Assembly (NCBI RefSeq): GCF_036325985.1 | Contig: NZ_JAUHLI010000016.1 | Span: 1 to 64,000 of the forward strand | DNA from: Alkalimonas cellulosilytica | GTDB taxonomy: Bacteria > Pseudomonadota > Gammaproteobacteria > Enterobacterales > Alteromonadaceae | DNA length: 64,000 nucleotides | Direction of reading: 5' to 3' | In this document: positions 62,835 through 64,000 of the stretch, in pieces | How positions within the stretch are numbered: position 1 is the first letter of the stretch | Layout: each line of letters begins with the position of its first letter | Translations under genes and position numbers: made by a program | The notes under the pieces: generated by a model | The model's input: only the letters and a program-made list of their open reading frames with translations | Told to the model about the DNA's origin: nothing | Database searches by the model: none

Positions 62835-64000
62835 ATGGATATAAAATTGACAGCGCTGGACTGGCTGGTTTTTGGCGGCTATTTTGCCTTGTTGGCGGCC
62901 ATGGGCTGGTTATTAAGTCAGCGGCGTGCCGGCAATGCCCGCGATTACTTTCTGGGCGGCAATCAAATGCCGATGTGGGCCGTGGCTATTTCGGTGATGG
63001 CAACCTCACAATCAGCCGCCACTTTTTTAGGTGGGCCGGATCAGGGCTTTCGGGGCGACCTGACCTATCTGGCGACTAATATCGGCGCTTTTATTGCTGC
63101 TTTTGTGGTGATGTTGTATCTGATCCCACGCTACTATCAGGCCAGAGTCAGTACGGTCTATGGTTTGCTGCAGCAGCGCTTTGGCAGCAGTGCCAAACGT
63201 CAGGCAGGCAGCATGTATCTGTTTGGCCGGGTGTTTGCCAGTGGAGCCCGCCTGTACATGGCAGCGATCGCCGTGTCGATGGTGATTTTTCATAACATTG
63301 ATGCCAGCAGTGTAGTGCTGTCCATCGTGCTGCTGGCTTTTGGCGCGCTGGCCTATTCGGTGGTCGGTGGTATTCGCTCGGTGATTTACACCGATGCGTT
63401 TCAGTGCGCTGTCTATGTGCTGGCGGCGTTGGCAGTATTGCTATACCTGCTGTGGTTGATCCCGGCCGAGCCGGCCGCCATTGTATCGGCACTGAAACAG
63501 CCGCTGGATGGCTCTGGCTCCAAGCTGCAGCTGCTGGATTTCTCGCTTGATTTTGGCGCCTCCGGCGTGTTCACTTTTTGGTCGGCCATGACCGGTTTTG
63601 TGCTGCTGAACATCGCTGCGTTTGGACTGGATCAGGACATGACCCAGCGGGTACTGACCTGTAAAACCGCGAAAGAGGGGGCCAGAGCCATGCTGCTGTC
63701 GGTGGTGCTGATCATTCCGGTGATGCTGCTGTTTATTGCCATCGGCATGTTGCTTTATGTGTTTTACCTGCGACCGGACCTGATGCAGCAAGGCGGCTCT
63801 GAGTTGGCCAACAGCTTTGCCGGTGAAACCGTCACCGTCTTCATGTATTTTGTGCTGAATGAAATGCCGGCCGGTTTACGCGGTCTGGTCACCGTGGGGG
63901 TAGTAGCTGCGGCGTTGTCTACCATGACATCTGGCCTGAATTCGATGTCCTCGGTATTGGTGGAAGATTTATACCGGCCCTGGCGGCTGCGGCGGAAGCC
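62835..64000 (+). CDS. sodium:solute symporter (SSS family), 3' end beyond window
   Basis: An open frame of 388 codons runs to the window end without a stop. The N-terminus MDIKLTALDWLVFGGYFALL begins a LeuT-like SSS transporter; blocks seen are NARDYFLGGNQMPMWAVAIS, MATSQSAATFLGGPDQ, VYTDAFQ-like VIYTDAFQCAVY and GLDQDMTQRVLTCKTAKEG. About ten TM helices are covered. ATG at 62835 follows AAAGGA. It lies 47 bp after the serine hydrolase and probably imports a product of the two upstream enzymes, such as a sugar or MurNAc. Confidence 0.88.
   Translation, partial: MDIKLTALDWLVFGGYFALLAAMGWLLSQRRAGNARDYFLGGNQMPMWAVAISVMATSQSAATFLGGPDQGFRGDLTYLATNIGAFIAAFVVMLYLIPRYYQARVSTVYGLLQQRFGSSAKRQAGSMYLFGRVFASGARLYMAAIAVSMVIFHNIDASSVVLSIVLLAFGALAYSVVGGIRSVIYTDAFQCAVYVLAALAVLLYLLWLIPAEPAAIVSALKQPLDGSGSKLQLLDFSLDFGASGVFTFWSAMTGFVLLNIAAFGLDQDMTQRVLTCKTAKEGARAMLLSVVLIIPVMLLFIAIGMLLYVFYLRPDLMQQGGSELANSFAGETVTVFMYFVLNEMPAGLRGLVTVGVVAAALSTMTSGLNSMSSVLVEDLYRPWRLRRK

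Noticed and set aside
1..64000. CRISPR arrays, insertion sequences, prophage or attachment sites
   Set aside because: No regularly spaced direct repeats, transposase or phage genes were found; XerD is the chromosomal housekeeping recombinase in its normal operon.

Overview
The window comes from a Gram-negative gammaproteobacterium with moderate GC content. It has an outer membrane (LptD, SurA, OmpA-like protein, TonB-dependent receptor, type Vd patatin, lipoproteins). Several short gene orders match Escherichia coli: srmB/trmN6; fldB/xerD-dsbC-recJ-prfB-lysS; ispB/rplU-rpmA-obgE; lptD-surA-pdxA-rsmA-apaG-apaH with djlA divergent; rapA-rluA. The accessory families (DUF3718, choice-of-anchor H, DUF3034, DUF3530, many c-di-GMP proteins) point to the Alteromonadales/Rheinheimera-Alishewanella area. 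That placement is inference; no rRNA gene is present, and I found no tRNA gene, CRISPR array, insertion sequence or prophage.

Positions 1-23300 are mostly housekeeping. RNA helicase SrmB and the tRNA methyltransferase TrmN6 are followed by the flavodoxin/recombinase/RecJ/RF2/LysRS block, in which prfB carries the classical programmed +1 frameshift. Next come ispB, the L21/L27 operon, obgE and folA, with two paralogous DUF3718 secreted proteins on either side. An HBM-type chemoreceptor and the six-gene lptD operon follow.

Positions 23300-38800 mix envelope, RNA-metabolism and signalling genes. They include a one-domain voltage-gated ion channel with an unusually acidic selectivity filter, a DUF3530/lipoprotein pair, an OmpA-family porin, RluA and RapA, and a PIN-PhoH ATPase. 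A GlyGly-CTERM protein is translationally coupled to a secreted transglutaminase-like protein. After these come a second RluA-family synthase, a TPR membrane protein, a 2-hydroxyacid dehydrogenase and a diguanylate cyclase.

Positions 38789-43023 hold a tightly coupled four-gene operon: cupredoxin-like protein, membrane GGDEF-EAL protein, DUF3034 outer-membrane-like protein and lipoprotein truncated haemoglobin. It looks like an envelope redox or gas sensor feeding c-di-GMP, and I know of no functional description of it. Positions 43139-53285 carry a type Vd patatin, an S9 peptidase, an Aer-like chemoreceptor overlapping a PAS-EAL gene, RmuC and two tiny membrane proteins.

Positions 53290-64000 form the most coherent accessory region: a TonB-dependent receptor, an L-Ala-D/L-Glu epimerase with a DUF819 membrane protein, and a divergent operon of a long exported NagZ-type glucosaminidase, an AmiE-like serine hydrolase and a sodium:solute symporter that runs off the window. 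This resembles the Bacillus subtilis muropeptide-rescue locus rebuilt for a Gram-negative envelope. Two nearly identical GAAT-N5-ATTC palindromes lie upstream of the receptor and in the divergent intergenic region, so a shared regulator is plausible.
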